A DNA stretch of 64,000 nt from Leptobrachium leishanense. Its lineage: Eukaryota > Chordata > Amphibia > Anura > Megophryidae. The stretch is from the NCBI GenBank assembly GCA_009667805.1, contig CM019070.1:54607735-54671734 (forward strand). The letters run 5' to 3'. Numbering within the stretch: position 1 is the stretch's first letter; each line of letters starts with the position of its first letter. Positions 33,340-45,765 of this stretch are shown here, one piece after another. Position numbers and translations under genes: made by a program. The notes below the pieces were generated by a model. The model was not told where the DNA came from, did no database searches, and saw only the letters and a list, made by a program, of their open reading frames with translations.

Positions 33340-35085
33340 ATGTTAATGAAAAAGTCATCAAAAGAAAAGCTCTGTGTGTTGGTGGAAAATGCTGTTAAGA
33401 CCTGCAGTAGACTTGTTGTAGACTTGGAGGAGACTTTATAAAAAACAGAAAAAAAGAAACATCAGAGAATATCCCAAGATATACAGATGGGTGGATACAA
33501 TTAGCTACTTACCTAATTAGAAATTAACGAGTTCTCTTCATCTGGGATCCTACGGATAGCGAGAAACCCTGGAGCCTGAAACCTTGTACTCAGGACAACA
33601 CCACATATGATGTGATACTAAGTCCAAGTATCTTGGCTCTAGGGTTCATCGAAATCCATAGGATACCAGCTGTGGTGTTGAGCACTCATTCATATATTTC
33701 TTTATAAGTGGCCTTTTGTTTCCACCCATCTGTATGTTCTTCAGATATTAACTGATGTTATATCTTTTTGCTATTTATTCACACGGTTAGGAAGGTTTGG
33801 AGAACCGCCACTTGCAGGTTAACGTACCCAGGCGCTTAACCCAGAAGTGAAAATTTCAAATTGCAGTAGAACCGAAGGTAATTTTCACACGGAATAAAAA
33901 TAACGCAGAATTAAAATAAATTTAGAGTGATATTACAGCGCAAAAACACCTGTAGCTCTGCTGTCAGTTATATTATATGCTCTAAAAATGTAACCTGTGA
34001 CAGATTACAAATTGAAAGTTACCGTGGATTTGTGGAGGTTCGAGGCAAATCACAGGCTCCTTATTCAGTTTAGTGGATGTTGATGGGTTGTCGATGTCCT
34101 CCAAGGCAAAGACTTATACAAGCCACTGTACCTCTTCAGACCAGTCCATCAATTAGGAATCAGCTAGACAAGTTAATGGATGAATTATCCCCATTAAATA
34201 ATGTACACCGAATAAAGGATCTAAGTTGTCTTGTAACTACCCTTTCCTATCACTTATTAACCCTTTCAGTGTCTGCATATTATCGAAAGTGCAGACAGCA
34301 ACATGTCCCATGCCTGACTAGGAATGAAAACCCAAAACGTAGACAAAAAGGACTTTTCATGCCCAGACAGTGCAATATATAATACAGAACACAAACCACT
34401 GCCCAGATATCCTAATAATGGAAATCCAATTAACCTTTAGAACTATTCACAAACAGCCAGTCCCCTGTGCCTCCATCCTGATACACCATTTACCCCTTCC
34501 ACTACCCAATACCACTTGATGACAACCATTCATACTTAACTCTGGCACTACCTACCCTCCCACCAGCTATATTCCCCACTAATTAATGTTATGCTATCCC
34601 CCCAGCTATACACTCACTATATAAAACAGTATTTTTTTACTTATTCCATTTATAACACACATTAAATGTTATCATAATGTCTTGTGTTCAGAACATTTCA
34701 ATATCGAACCCAAGATAAATAGATAGTACATTTATTTATTCTAGCTTAGATCAGTTTTAGCTTTAGAAATATTATTTGCCAATGTACAGTTACGATAAAA
34801 ATATGAATACAATAATCATATAGACATTATATATATAAATATAGATATACCTCCTGTGGACAGTTCACACATACGTGAGCTCATTATAACTTTAAAAAGA
34901 AGTCATGTTTCCAAAAGGACATATGTGCTAATTTATGCTGTGCTGTTGATGTTTTCCAGTCTTCTCATGTCATTCGGCCTTTTTTTCCCCATACTACACT
35001 TTTTTTAAAGATAATTATCTATGCTTACTTGTCTGCAGCATCCTTTCGCCTATGTTATGTGTTACAAAGCTCTATGGATTCCTTT
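33340..35085. other. Unassigned sequence
   Basis: A loose inverted repeat, with arms containing atacagatgggtgga at about 33470-33500 and the complement at 33715-33745, might mark a small element. A 101-codon frame at 34077-34382 has no recognisable domain. The rest is AT-rich with nothing recognised. Confidence 0.35.
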
Positions 35086-35090
35086 AAAAT

Positions 35091-35273
35091 AGTGCTTCCC
35101 AACCCTAGTCCTCAAATACTCTTTACATGCCAGGTTTTAAGGCTTACCTTGGGGAAATGCAGACTGAATCCTGCAATCACTGAGCAGCAAATCATTTCAC
35201 CTGTGCTGTGCTTCAGATAGCTTGCAAACCTGGTCTGTTAAGGGTACTTGAGGACCAGGGTTGGGAACCACTG
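35091..35273. mobile_element. Short hAT-like MITE
   Basis: Ends agtgcttcccaaccctag and the complement cagtggttcccaaccctgg, continuing to tcctcaa(a/g)tac, give inverted repeats of about 28 bases. CAGTGGTTCCCAACC is a familiar hAT-type terminus in vertebrates. An 8-bp duplication is not convincing here. Confidence 0.65.
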
Positions 35274-37740
35274 CCTTAGTAGGTTAGCTCATATACAGAG
35301 CCCCCATCAGTGCGTAATTCATGCTTAGACATACCCATTTTCTACTGAAAATACAAGGACCATAAATTAGCTAGGCTGCATTCTTTTTTAAAATGTGTTT
35401 TTCATTGTATGTTTAAAATATGGCATACCCCCATATCTGGCCCGGACTGGCCATCAGATGTACCGGGCCTTTGCATGGTAGGCTGACTGTCTGACAGCCG
35501 GTCGGCTGGTGGCCCTTGAGTTTCACAACGTTCTAAGGCCTGGCTTGCATTCCGACCATCTGGCCAGTGCCCTCAAGCAATTGGCCCTGGCGGCAGGGTG
35601 AAAAAAATCTGAATCCCCAGTCACTGACTGGGCATTTGATCTTTGCACTCCCTTACGCTTGGAGCAATGCGGTCATAGAATTCACCCTGAGCTCCAGTCG
35701 CTCAGTCACAATGAGTCCGAGCTTATGACGAACCTGACTGCCGGCGCCGGACTCCCTGTCAGGAGCCCACACAAGAAGTGACAGAGCCCCTCCCTCCCAG
35801 ACCCCTAGGGTAATGTGCCCCTCCTTCTCTGCACGCCTTTGTCAAGTTCCCGTTGGATCACCAGTCTTTTGACCCCCTCCCTGCACAAAAGGCAAGCGGG
35901 AGAGGGGGCAATATTTCAATATAAATAGTTTAGTAGTTTCCCTTTAATTTCAATTACTGTTTTTTTACAGGAAACAATCCTGCACCGAAATATAAATTGA
36001 TATACTATAAATTGACTTTCACTCCATTAAGAGTGTCCCCTAATGTACTTTACATTGGTTTCAGAATTGGTAATATAAAGGGTTCCATAAAGCGATGCAC
36101 AATAATATTCACTTTAGTGTTTTTCATTGTTAGTGTCGTTATTTTCATAGTTTTATGTTAATGCAGTGTATTCTTCATTATTATGCTAAACCCACCTAAT
36201 GAGAGAAAACATAAAATCCAATGAGATATCTGCTTTAATCATTTGTAAATTTTAATCTGGTTTGTATGTATTTCTATCTCAAACGTGCTAATAACTTGCG
36301 AGGTGGATGTACCGGGCCTAGTCATTCTCTGCAACTGCTTTATGGAAATGTTTATTTTTACTGTCAAGAAAATCTCTCTAGCGGAAGGAACATCCGTAAT
36401 GAAATAGAAAACAAGCACTAAAACTATTTCTTTACTGGCCGTGCACCTTCCATCACTTCCCCGTGGATTCTTTTACACAAAAAAGCACATTGTTATCTGG
36501 GCCATTATAGAGCTGTTCTGCCTCCATATGACTCAAGGGAAATGACGATAGATTGCAGCTATGAGGTCCATCAAACCGATCACAAATGACCCGACTGTTT
36601 GTCAGGAATAATGCACCAGGACACTCCAGATGAATAGACAAATTTTCCAAATGTTTTAAATCAGTTTTGATAGAAAAGTGGAGATAACTAATGGCTTTGC
36701 CTTATAAAAATTAAGCCACGCAACACCCGTTCCTTTAAAAAGGCCGGCATTTGCTGCATTCGCATCGACAAAAGATGGACTTGAGAAAACAACCACAAGA
36801 AAACAAGACCTGAAATAACAATTAGGCAGCAATTGGAAAAAGAAGCAAGCACAAAAAGCTGCTTATACATTGGTTCAATAGCTTGGAGGCTTTTCATTTT
36901 GGGATACAAAGAGATAGCAGAGAATTCTGTACTCGTTTTTTAAAAACCCTTTTAAAATGGTAACTGCATCCTGTCCTTGTAGATGTATTACTTATGACAT
37001 TCCAGATTTCATCCGTTCATGATTTTACATTAGAGTTAAATCTCTGCAGCTTCAATCATACGGCTGAGTTAGCCAGAGCCCATAAAATATTGAAGCCTTT
37101 AGAGCAGCAGCCAGCTAGGTTGAGAGGAGTTCATGTCCAGACCCGTGCGTTAGATTCTGAGACATCCCAATTGGAGTGTAGAACAGAAAAAAAAGCACTG
37201 ATAAAATTTTCATAAAAATGAGTTGAGGATATTGCTAGCATGTTTCACAGCATCTATATGAAAACTTAATCTGAGCTAATGGAAAGTATATGAAAGCCTT
37301 TCTCAATTCAAACAGAGTTGGTGCATAATTCATAAATTATTGTCAGAGAAATGATTCTGTTCTGAGATTTATTCTCTTTTCGGTGCAATAAGACCGAGAG
37401 AAAGGGGGGGGGGCGTTGGAATTCTTCTTTTTGACCTTTAATGCCGGCAAATTTTACAGCGTGCTAGCAGAGCTGTCAATATAACTAAGTTAACTGATCG
37501 TTTCTGCAGTCTTGAAGTGCCAATAAAATAGTTCTCAAAATCTAACAATAGCTGTGTGACCTGTGTTTTGTCCGAAGTTTTTGATAGTTGAACCAAAACC
37601 ATTCGATATACTCGTGGCAGAAGGTCTAACGGCTCCTCTCTTTTCAAAGGAAATGCAACACTTTGTTAAAAGGAATCTGGTTTAGAGAATATAAAAAAAA
37701 GTTGTATTTTTTTAGAAAAATTAAAACCATCTTTTTAGAC
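35274..37740. other. hAT-like fragment and unique sequence
   Basis: 35455-35920 is GC-rich and starts ctggcccggactggcc, a start I know from frog hAT repeats, but the partner end is not visible. 36180-36700 and 36960-37250 are unique with balanced complexity and could hold conserved noncoding elements. No exon is seen. Confidence 0.35.
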
Positions 37741-37741
37741 T

Positions 37742-38117
37742 GGACGACAGAAAATTCGACCTAAAGAATAGGAAGGGTTATTTTAGACACAGAACAATAA
37801 AGCTGTGGAATTCTCTGCCTGTTGAGGTGGTTGGGTCAGAGACTGTACAGACTTTTAAAAAATGACTGCATGACGTCCTGCAGACACAGAATATTAAGGG
37901 TCATAATATTTAATATGTGGGTAAAAGCTGCTTGATCCAAGGAGAAATCTGACGCCATTCTGGGGTCAAGAAGGAGTTTTTTCCCAGTGTGTTGCATATT
38001 GGTGAGCGCTTCAGACTGGGTTTTTTGCCTTCTTTTGGATCAGAAGCAGTAGGTAATGTGTAAAAGGCTGAACCCGATGGATGCACGTCTTTTTTCAGAC
38101 TATATAACTATGTATCT
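37742..38117 (+). mobile_element. L2/CR1-like LINE 3' end
   Basis: Begins in coding sequence (HRTIKLWNSLPVEVVGSETV on the plus strand, the LINE C-terminal block). It is followed by the 3' region with ggagaaatctgac, cattctggggtcaagaagga and ggctgaacccgatggatgca, ending actatataactatgtat. Strongly 5'-truncated, with a stop just after the block (tga in ttttaaaaaatgactgc). A second copy is at 1-232. Confidence 0.85.
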
Positions 38118-40729
38118 GGATAGACTACTTGGAAGAAAAAGAAATATTGCACTATTGCAAAATATATTTTCCTTGGTAATATATACATTTATTTTTACTG
38201 AACATTAAAATCACATTGGTCAAGTGATAGAGCAGGGGTAGATCCCGATTCCTATTTTGGGAGAGCATTATTATGTACAATACAAGATGTAGCAGATTCC
38301 CAAAGAAAACAAGTGTTCATAACACAAGCTCGCTATAGCTTATTCTCAATTAATAAGCACACGTTGTGCAATTTGTTGCCACTGGCAGAGTAAATTCACA
38401 GTTTACAAAATACCCCAAATACATATCTTCTAATCAGGTCTCATTTTCAGTTTTTCAAGAGTGTAAACCATGGATTTGGCGTCCCAGGATCATGTTATTA
38501 CATACCAAAGTCCGCATTGCAGGTTTCTGTGTTGCGCACGGCAAGTGGTTCATGTTCTTGAATGGCACAAAAAATAACTGTGCACATATACAAGGCCTGT
38601 TACAATATAACTATATATAAACATAACTGTGCGACAGGACATGAGGTCAATCATTGGAATTGAAGATTGACTTTATTACTTACAGTCAAGGTTATGGCTC
38701 TTTATAAGAATAAAAACAAAATCGAGACTCTCTCTTTGGATAGATTGCTTTGCCAGATTATGAAGATATTTCTTCTCTCCTCTGTGTATCCCTCTACTGT
38801 GCAATGTTTGAAATATAAATCAATGGCAGATCCCAGAACATGAAATACTGCTGCCGCCAGGCTTTTCTTTCTCACCCTCCACTCATCACATACTTCTTGT
38901 TAAGGCTATAGGAATATAGCCTTGGGTTATCTAGGAGCGCAACTCAATGGCAGACACTGAGCAGGAACTTGACATAGTACAAGAGGGGTGGGGTCGCGCC
39001 TATTACACGATGGGGCGGCTGCAACCACCAGATGTATCCAGCCCGGCAACATGTATAAAACATAAGAAAAAATATGTCATCTGCACTTATTCCCATTATA
39101 CCGTTTGAAACAAAACACAATTAGAAGCTTTGGTTTCTATTAATGGCCATTAAAAGAGTAAGCTCACCCGCCAACGTCACGGCACCTCTAGTGAGGGTGA
39201 GTCCTATTTAAAAATGAAGCCAAAGGCTGCTGTGTAGCAAACCATCACTGCTCACGATGCTTTTCAGTCATGAGGTAGACTGGTGGGCTCCTATTTATGC
39301 CCTCCCAGAAACAAATCCACCTTGGGATCAAAAAACAAAGACACGGAGCGGAACATGCTGCATTGATGACCTGGCTGGAGGTACAATAAAACATACATAG
39401 TACAGGAGGGGTGAGGTTGCGCCAATTCCTCGATGCAGCGGTTGAGCAGGAACATGAGCAGTATGTACAATCCCAGATCATTTGCTAGGTAGTGTGGAGC
39501 AAGGTACATGAATTGGATACAGCATAACATGCAAAGGTCAAGTAGGCACAGGCAGAGGTGCAGAGTCCTTAATACAAGCCAGGGGTTGTTGGAAGCCAGG
39601 AGCAGAAACTCAGGAGTAGAGCAGGGATCAGGACTCAGGAGGACACAGGCAGAGATGTTGAATCCTTACAAACAAGCCAGTGGTCAGTATTAAGAGGTCA
39701 GGAGCAGAAAACAAGAATCATGGTCAAGAGCAGCACTAGAACCAGGTAGTCAGGGAATACACAAAGGAAAAAAAACAGGTAGACAATTGAGTATGGACTT
39801 CAGGAAGTCACATGAATGCTGAGTTAGAAGCCAGATGCTACTGAATAACGGAGCACTGAAGTGGTGGACAGCTGGGATTTTATAGGGGGATTGAGAGAAG
39901 GTCCTAACTTGGCCACTGGACCTCCCAGCACAGTGTCCAATGGAAGTGCTCATAGCTGGGGTATGATTCTGTTAAGCACCTGCATTCTTTTGTTCCGTCT
40001 GTGATTTTGTTGTCAAACTGATGCAGGGCCATCTAGCCAATTGATGTACCAAGATTGAAGCCGGTGCAACAATTCAGGGAATCGGTCATGTTGATTTGGC
40101 ATCCTTGCGTGCCAAGATAAGAGCCACGTGTAGAGTGGACATGATGGCGGCCCAAAGGACACGGTAATGTAAACTTTTCCAACACAAAAATATAATATTA
40201 AACTGTACACTAATATAAATATAAACTGGAACCAGAAACAGCAGCAATCGGTCAGTGGACAGTGAAGAAAATATATATACTGTCTAAAAGTTCAAGTAAA
40301 GTGTGTATTATGTTCAATGGAATATCATTTCTAAATGATATGCATGCATTTCTTTGCATGCATTAATAGAAAGTTGCACGTGTATTTTTAAATACGTGGA
40401 GTGTGTAAAATCTGACAATTTAAATGGATATCTGCAATGTAAAATAAAATACTCTGAATGATGGAAATTTATAACAATCTTGATGAGTGAGTAGAAATAT
40501 GTCCACCCCTGGAGAACATTGGAAGTGAACAAGCATGTAAAATTTGCTCATGGTACATGGATATACAACATGAGTCATACACTAAGCATTGTTAGAAAAC
40601 TCATGGGAGCCAAGTACCATATCCTAATGGAGCTTGATGCTTTAAGTGGTAGTATTCATCACACACCAGATGGGTAATATGTGGAATACATTGATTGAAC
40701 ATGCACTCGGATTGACAATATACTTTATA
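38118..40729. other. Unique sequence and an LTR-like block
   Basis: 38940-39440 contains a diverged direct repeat (tagtacaagaggggtggggt at about 38976 against tagtacaggaggggtgaggt at about 39398). 39500-39960, with repeated aagccag(g/t)gg and caggagcagaaa blocks and ttttataggggg near 39878, resembles a minus-strand LTR with a TATA box. No TG...CA ends or duplication were found. The remainder is AT-rich. Confidence 0.35.
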
Positions 40730-40850
40730 TAGAGGGTGTCAATAAAGTCTCCGTACAATTTCAAAAAATTATTACAAAGTCAAATGAAAATACAGATAAG
40801 TGAAAATTATTACAAAATGAGACGTGTATATTTAAGTTTTTTTGCCTCCT

Positions 40851-42045
40851 TTAATACACCTCTATATGGGCACCATTAGTTGCACGAAGCACATCAAGAC
40901 GGTACTTGATTTCTTGCCATGTTCGCTGTAGCATACCCTCATCAATGGTGGTAATGGCATCAGTGATCCTCTGCTTTAGATTATTGATGTCCTGTACCTT
41001 TGTTCCATACACCATGGGTCCTATTACACTGTTCGTGCACAATTTTGCGCGTGCGCAAAAACGCATTAACGCGAAGGAAAAAACCCTTCGCGGCGAACGT
41101 CCTATTACAATGTTCGCGCACGAAATGCGTGTTAACGTCTAACGCGATTTACCCTGCGCAAACCCTGCGCGAGCAAAAGTTCGTGCGCGCATCCCATACT
41201 TAACATTGTGAGTGCAAATGCGTTCGTGCGCTGGTACGCAGATGGTATTACAATCGATGAACAAATTTTTACGAACGACGTTTGTGCGTATAATTTTAAC
41301 GTCTTTGAAAAGCTGTTGGTAACTGCAAATCTGAACTTTCTAGCCAAAACCAAATACACCAGCCTGAAAAAAAAATACAGCACAGTATAGTTACACATTC
41401 TACACATACCCAAACAATAAAATAGAGAGGTTGTGCATGTTTTTATTATTGCTGCAGCATATATACTCAGATTGATTTTGACAGGCGCAAAAACTGAACG
41501 GGAGACAATTGTGGTTCTTAATCCAGATTGGCTGAATCACGTGAAAAAACAGTCTGCCCACCGATTTCCGCTTGCAGTGTTAATTTGCGCGCGTTTTCGC
41601 GTGTATTTTTTCCGCACGATATTTTCAGACAGATGAAAAAATGCACTCGAATTGTAATACCAGCGTTAATTTATGCACGTTAACGTTTAACGCTACGCAC
41701 AAAAAAGATTGCGCTGCGTGAGAGTTTTTTGCGCAAGGAATGTAATACAGCCCCATATCTTTAACATAACCCCATAGAAAGAAGTCGAGGGGATTGATAT
41801 CTGGTGAACGAGGTGGCCAGGGAATTGGGCCATCCCTTCCAATCCACCGGTCTGGAAATGTTTCATATAGGAACCCACGAACATGAAGTCCCCAAAGTGG
41901 TGGAGCACCATCTTGCTGGAAAATGATGGTTGGTTGAAGGTCATGTAGTTAGTTGTGTTGCCATGTATTCACTCAAAAGGTTCAGGTAAACATTTGCAGT
42001 AATTGATGTCTCACCGAAGAAAAACGACTTCTTTCTATGAGGTTA
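40851..42045 (-). pseudogene. IS630-type (DDE_3-like) transposase relic
   Basis: On the minus strand, 41944 to 41757 reads through a QQDGAPPHF-like block (frameshifted) and RSPDINPLDFFLWGY-like residues, the second-Asp and final-acidic regions of the arthropod-type DDE_3 family. The reading then continues, after the MITE, at 41000-40851 with MVYGTKVQDINNLKQRI and ending NGAHIEVY, the C-terminus. The N-terminal half and the first Asp are missing. A second copy of the C-terminal block lies on the plus strand at 42056-42219, ending AHIEVY. The frames are broken. Confidence 0.8.
41016..41753. mobile_element. ggcccctattac-family MITE, copy 1 (CAT duplication)
   Basis: Ends gggtcctattacac and the complement gggctgtattacatt. 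CAT at 41013-41015 and 41754-41756; the undisturbed target sequence acaccatatctttaac is seen inverted at 42048-42065, which proves the insertion and the 3-bp duplication. The interior is rich in gcgc, gcgaa and gttaacg motifs and matches 52670-53413. Confidence 0.9.
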
Positions 42046-42055
42046 TGTTAAAGAT

Positions 42056-42219
42056 ATGGTGTATGGAACAAAGGTGCGGGACATCACTAATCTAAAGCAG
42101 AGGATCACTGAAGCCATTGCCACCATTGATGACGGCTTGCTACAGCGAATATGGCAAGAAATCGAGTACCGTCTTGATGTGCTTCGTGCAACTAATGGTG
42201 CCCATATAGAGGTGTATTA
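42056..42219 (+). pseudogene. Inverted second copy of the IS630-type transposase C-terminus
   Basis: On the plus strand, MVYGTKVRDITNLKQRITEA-type sequence runs to an in-frame stop after AHIEVY (taa). It is the mirror copy of 40851-41000, about 85-90% similar by eye, and forms the right arm of the fold-back element. Confidence 0.8.
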
Positions 42220-42342
42220 AATGAGGCAAAAAAATCTTAAATATAAACGTCTCATTTTGTAATACTTTGCACTTATCTGTCTTTTCATTTGCCTTTGTAA
42301 TAATTTTTTGAAATTGTAAAGAGACTTAATGGACACCCTGTA

Positions 42343-43590
42343 CAAAAGTATTAGGTATGCAGATTATGTTTCTGTGTATTTCTCTTTAAGCATATAAAGC
42401 AGGATGGGATAAACGAACAAATATGTGTATTATTTCATAATGGAATTTTGCAAACGTATATTAAACAGCATCCATAAGCTAAGTAAAACTGGTATGTACT
42501 TAAGTAAATATACTTTACACTAATGGAGGATACTCCCATAAGACATATGTCATAAAGTTGATCTACTGTGTGCTTTATTTAGAAACAATGTCCATTCTAT
42601 TATGTGCGTAGATCACTTACTTTAAAATTTGACTTATTCAAAGTCATGTTACTGAAAAATAATCTCACTCTTACCACTCCACTCACTTGCAAGCTTAAAT
42701 TTACCTTCTGGATGAAAAAACGGCACAAGAAAATTATGTGAGCATCCATGCCCAAGAAGTGACATATAAAACAGTGGCTGGGGACACGTAGGTGCCGCGA
42801 GAAGGCCCGTGTCAGAGACATGGTACGTTGGGTATCTTGTTTCTAGCAGAGGAAAAAAATGGGTTAAAGAGACACTCTGCGGCCTGTCTGACATCACCAC
42901 ATTGATTTGCAAGATCTGAATGGCCAGAGAGGAGCCAAAGCCACAGGTTGAAGAGCCACAAAGTGGGACAGCTAGCATGTAGGGGGAGTTGTAGTCTCCT
43001 GCCCATCCATCATACACCAATGATATGAAAACATATAGGTCACATTTCACCATCTGTCTGAAGCCAGGTTTATATTCTAAGCCAGAGGATGCTCTTGCCA
43101 GTATACATAGTTTCACCTGTATTGTTTATGACTAAATAAAAAATGCAAACAAATATAAATATATTTAAATATATATTTAAATATAAAATAAAACAAATAA
43201 AGCCCTGATAACAAACAACAGCTTGGAAGAACAGCACAGCTTCCCCCTTAATGGGTTCTGCTCAGATCTCAGCGATCTTTTCTATCAGTTGGCCATTACC
43301 AAGCAAACCAATATCATATGCATATCAATTTGAATCCTGTACGAAAGGGATCAACCTCAATTCCAACTACAAAAGTCATGTTGTCGTTAGTTGGATCTCA
43401 TTGGGTAGCCTATATCTTTCTTGGCACAGTGAACTACAAATTCCAGCATGTGCCATACACTTAAACTTGCACAGATCCCGAGCATGGCAAAATTAGCCAA
43501 AAACTAAATTTATGTGAGGATTAGTAATTGTCTGTTCTTGATTTAGATATTTTAGATTTGATGTTTACTCCCAGTGAAGTTACTGCATAT
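42343..43590. other. Unassigned sequence
   Basis: A 155-codon minus-strand frame at 42649-43116 has no domain I recognise. It ends in repeat-like sequence and is not supported as a gene. 43141-43200 is an AT microsatellite-like run. Nothing else is recognised. Confidence 0.35.
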
Positions 43591-43595
43591 ATTAA

Positions 43596-43989
43596 ACTCC
43601 CTGGCGGTGTTTCCGAGTATGTCTCAGGTTAAATTTCACCGCTGAGAGCGGTAACCCCGAGACACACTCAGATTGTATAGATCACCTCTCCCTGCGCTCC
43701 CTCGCTGATCTATGCATTCTCCTCCAGCGATCGCAGTGGTTTACTTCCTGGATTCCTTCTCGCGAGGAGGAAACCAGGAAGTAATGAGGTCGCGATCGCC
43801 AGAGGAGACTGCGGGGACATCGAGGGAGCGCAGGGAGAGGTGATTTATCCAGCGTCATCCTGAGTGTTGCTCGGGATTACCGCTTCCAACATAGGAATTT
43901 AACCACGAGCCACACTCGGGATGCCGCTGGGGGGGGGAATTGACCGCTTTTAGACAAGAAATTTCAGAATAAATAGACCGCCAGGGAGG
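43596..43989. mobile_element. TTAA MITE, ccctggcggt family
   Basis: TTAA at 43592-43595 and 43990-43993, with ends actccctggcggt and the complement acctccctggcggtc. The interior is partly palindromic: ccgag(t/a)atgtctcag near the left and cacactcgggat near the right, and gatcgcgac-type blocks in the middle. This is a common family in frogs, piggyBac-like by its target. Confidence 0.88.
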
Positions 43990-43993
43990 TTAA

Positions 43994-45689
43994 AATGTAG
44001 ATATATCAAATCTATGGTGCTTTACACTTTGTGTCAACTTTGTTGAAAATGATCTCATTTTAAGAACGCAGTTAGATGAACCTGATCGGGTTGTCCAGAA
44101 ACATTACCTCAACCCCATAAAACTTTCTTGGCCTTCTTATGGCTAGGAAAATAAACCACCACAAAAATCTTCTAATATCTATGGACAAGTAGATGTTCGT
44201 CCAACACACGAAGTACAAACCTAACAACCCTAAGCTAAAAAACAGTCCTTGTAATGACCAGGTAAAGTATAAACTTATATAGGAATACAAAGAATGGGCA
44301 GTAAACCTAGCTGAAGTCAAGGACAGGGGAGATACAAAGAGTCGAGACGACAATAACCGGGTCGGGGTAACAGAGAGAAGGAACAAGAGAGGGAAGCCAA
44401 GTCAATAAGCCAAAAAACACAATACAATACTACGCGTTACAGGATCTGTAACGAGAGGCACAGTAGGCAAAGAATGAGTGTGTAGAGTGTACATAAGGGC
44501 CAGCTGGGCTAGTATTGGTTAGTGTCATAATCCTGTACCAGAATATGTGTGTGTGGCTGAATGCTTGGTTACTGGCAATAATTTAATGATTTAGGTCTGC
44601 TTTCTCAAAAAAATGGAGCGTGACACAAGCATCCTGTGTCAGATCGAACAAGATATGAGGATGAGGCCACACCTGGACCTGTGGCCATACAGGGACCCAA
44701 TGCATCTAAGAGAAGAAATAGAAGGGAATGTGTGTCAAACCAAGAAGGTCTTACCAAGGCCACGTCTACATGGGGATCCACCTCAATATAGCAGATCACA
44801 GGAGTGGAGGTAACACTAAGGGGCATAGGAGTTATGGTAATGTCCACGATCTTTGTGTAGGCAAATATTGTATTGTAAATACCTTAATTTAGATTTTAAA
44901 CATGTATTTAGATGTCTACTTTCAATAATTGTTTCGCCTTTGGGAAGCTGCTAATTTTCTCTAAATTAGAAATCTGGCAATGTTTTTCTTTCTTCTTAAA
45001 TGAAATAGCTTAGCTGCCGTGTCTGGAATGGTTACAGCTAGAAAATATAAATGGTTAGGAAAAGCAGTAATGAGTTTAGAAGCAAAGTCAGCATGATCTG
45101 CAGTGGGAGCAATTTTCAGCCCCTCCGACAGCACTTCAGGTGATGTAGTTCAGCTTTCTGTGCCTTGCTATGTCAAACAATGCCCAAAGGAAAGGTGTCC
45201 GGGGACGAAATATGCAGAAAGTGTCCGGCTGAAAAAACCTTATATATCCCTGGGCTCAAACAGTTCACTTTTCAGTTGCTCTAGATTTACTTCAGAATGC
45301 TCCTTAAGGGATTTTTTTGTCTTTCTCTGCTTTAGTTTCCCATTTCCTTCCTTGTCATGTTTAAAAATCCATTAAAGATCAGTGAGACAGCTTCTACAAG
45401 GTTTGATTTCAAAGTGTTTGTGCACCTCAAGATAGCAGAGTGTATTAGGGTTGATTTAGCAGCTTAATGTGATATGTCATTGCTATAACAGGATGTTCTG
45501 ACCTAAGAAAGAAACTATTTTGGTTTATTTCAAATCATTCTGCATCACGGTATCTCTTTAGGGATAAAATTTCACATTGTAAGGAAATGGAAACATTAAT
45601 TAGCAACGTTTTCGACCTTGTTTATGCTCGTATTTTGCCAGATTTATTCGCAGATTGTTCCAACTAAAAATAGATTTGACCTGCTGAAT
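43994..45689. other. LTR-like fragment and unique sequence
   Basis: 44320-44560 (ggtcggggtaacagagagaag and the tacgcgttacaggatctg block) resembles a minus-strand LTR, but no ends were found. 45380-45690 is unique, with acattaattagcaacg and a balanced composition, and could be a conserved noncoding element. No exon is recognised. Confidence 0.35.
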
Positions 45690-45693
45690 TTAA

Positions 45694-45765
45694 AGGGACA
45701 CTCTGGGCTCTATAACAACTTCAACTTAATGAAGTGATCATGTTGCTAGGATACTGTATCTTCTT
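45694..45765. mobile_element. T2-like MITE fragment
   Basis: TTAA at 45690-45693 followed by agggacactctgggctct and a small palindrome (acttcaacttaatgaagt). It resembles the T2-type TTAAAGGG elements of frogs and the copy at 54131-54644. The right terminus is degraded (ggatactgta). Confidence 0.6.

Larger units (their letters stand above)
40732..42340. mobile_element. Fold-back element derived from an IS630/Tc1-mariner transposon
   Basis: Ends gagggtgtc and the complement cagggtgtc are flanked by TA (40730-40731 and 42341-42342). About 280-300 bp at each end are inverted copies of the same 3' end of the transposase gene, so the element is a long inverted duplication. The middle (41757-42040) is transposase sequence on the minus strand. 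A 738-bp MITE is inserted at 41016-41753, leaving an 868-bp element when that and its extra target copy are removed. Confidence 0.85.

Noticed and set aside
41016..41753. A possible CpG island or promoter from the high CpG content
   Set aside because: The CpG-rich stretch ends exactly at MITE termini with a 3-bp duplication, so it belongs to the MITE.
42649..43116. A 155-codon minus-strand frame
   Set aside because: No recognisable domain, no second exon and no splice context. Chance is the simpler explanation. A protein search would decide.
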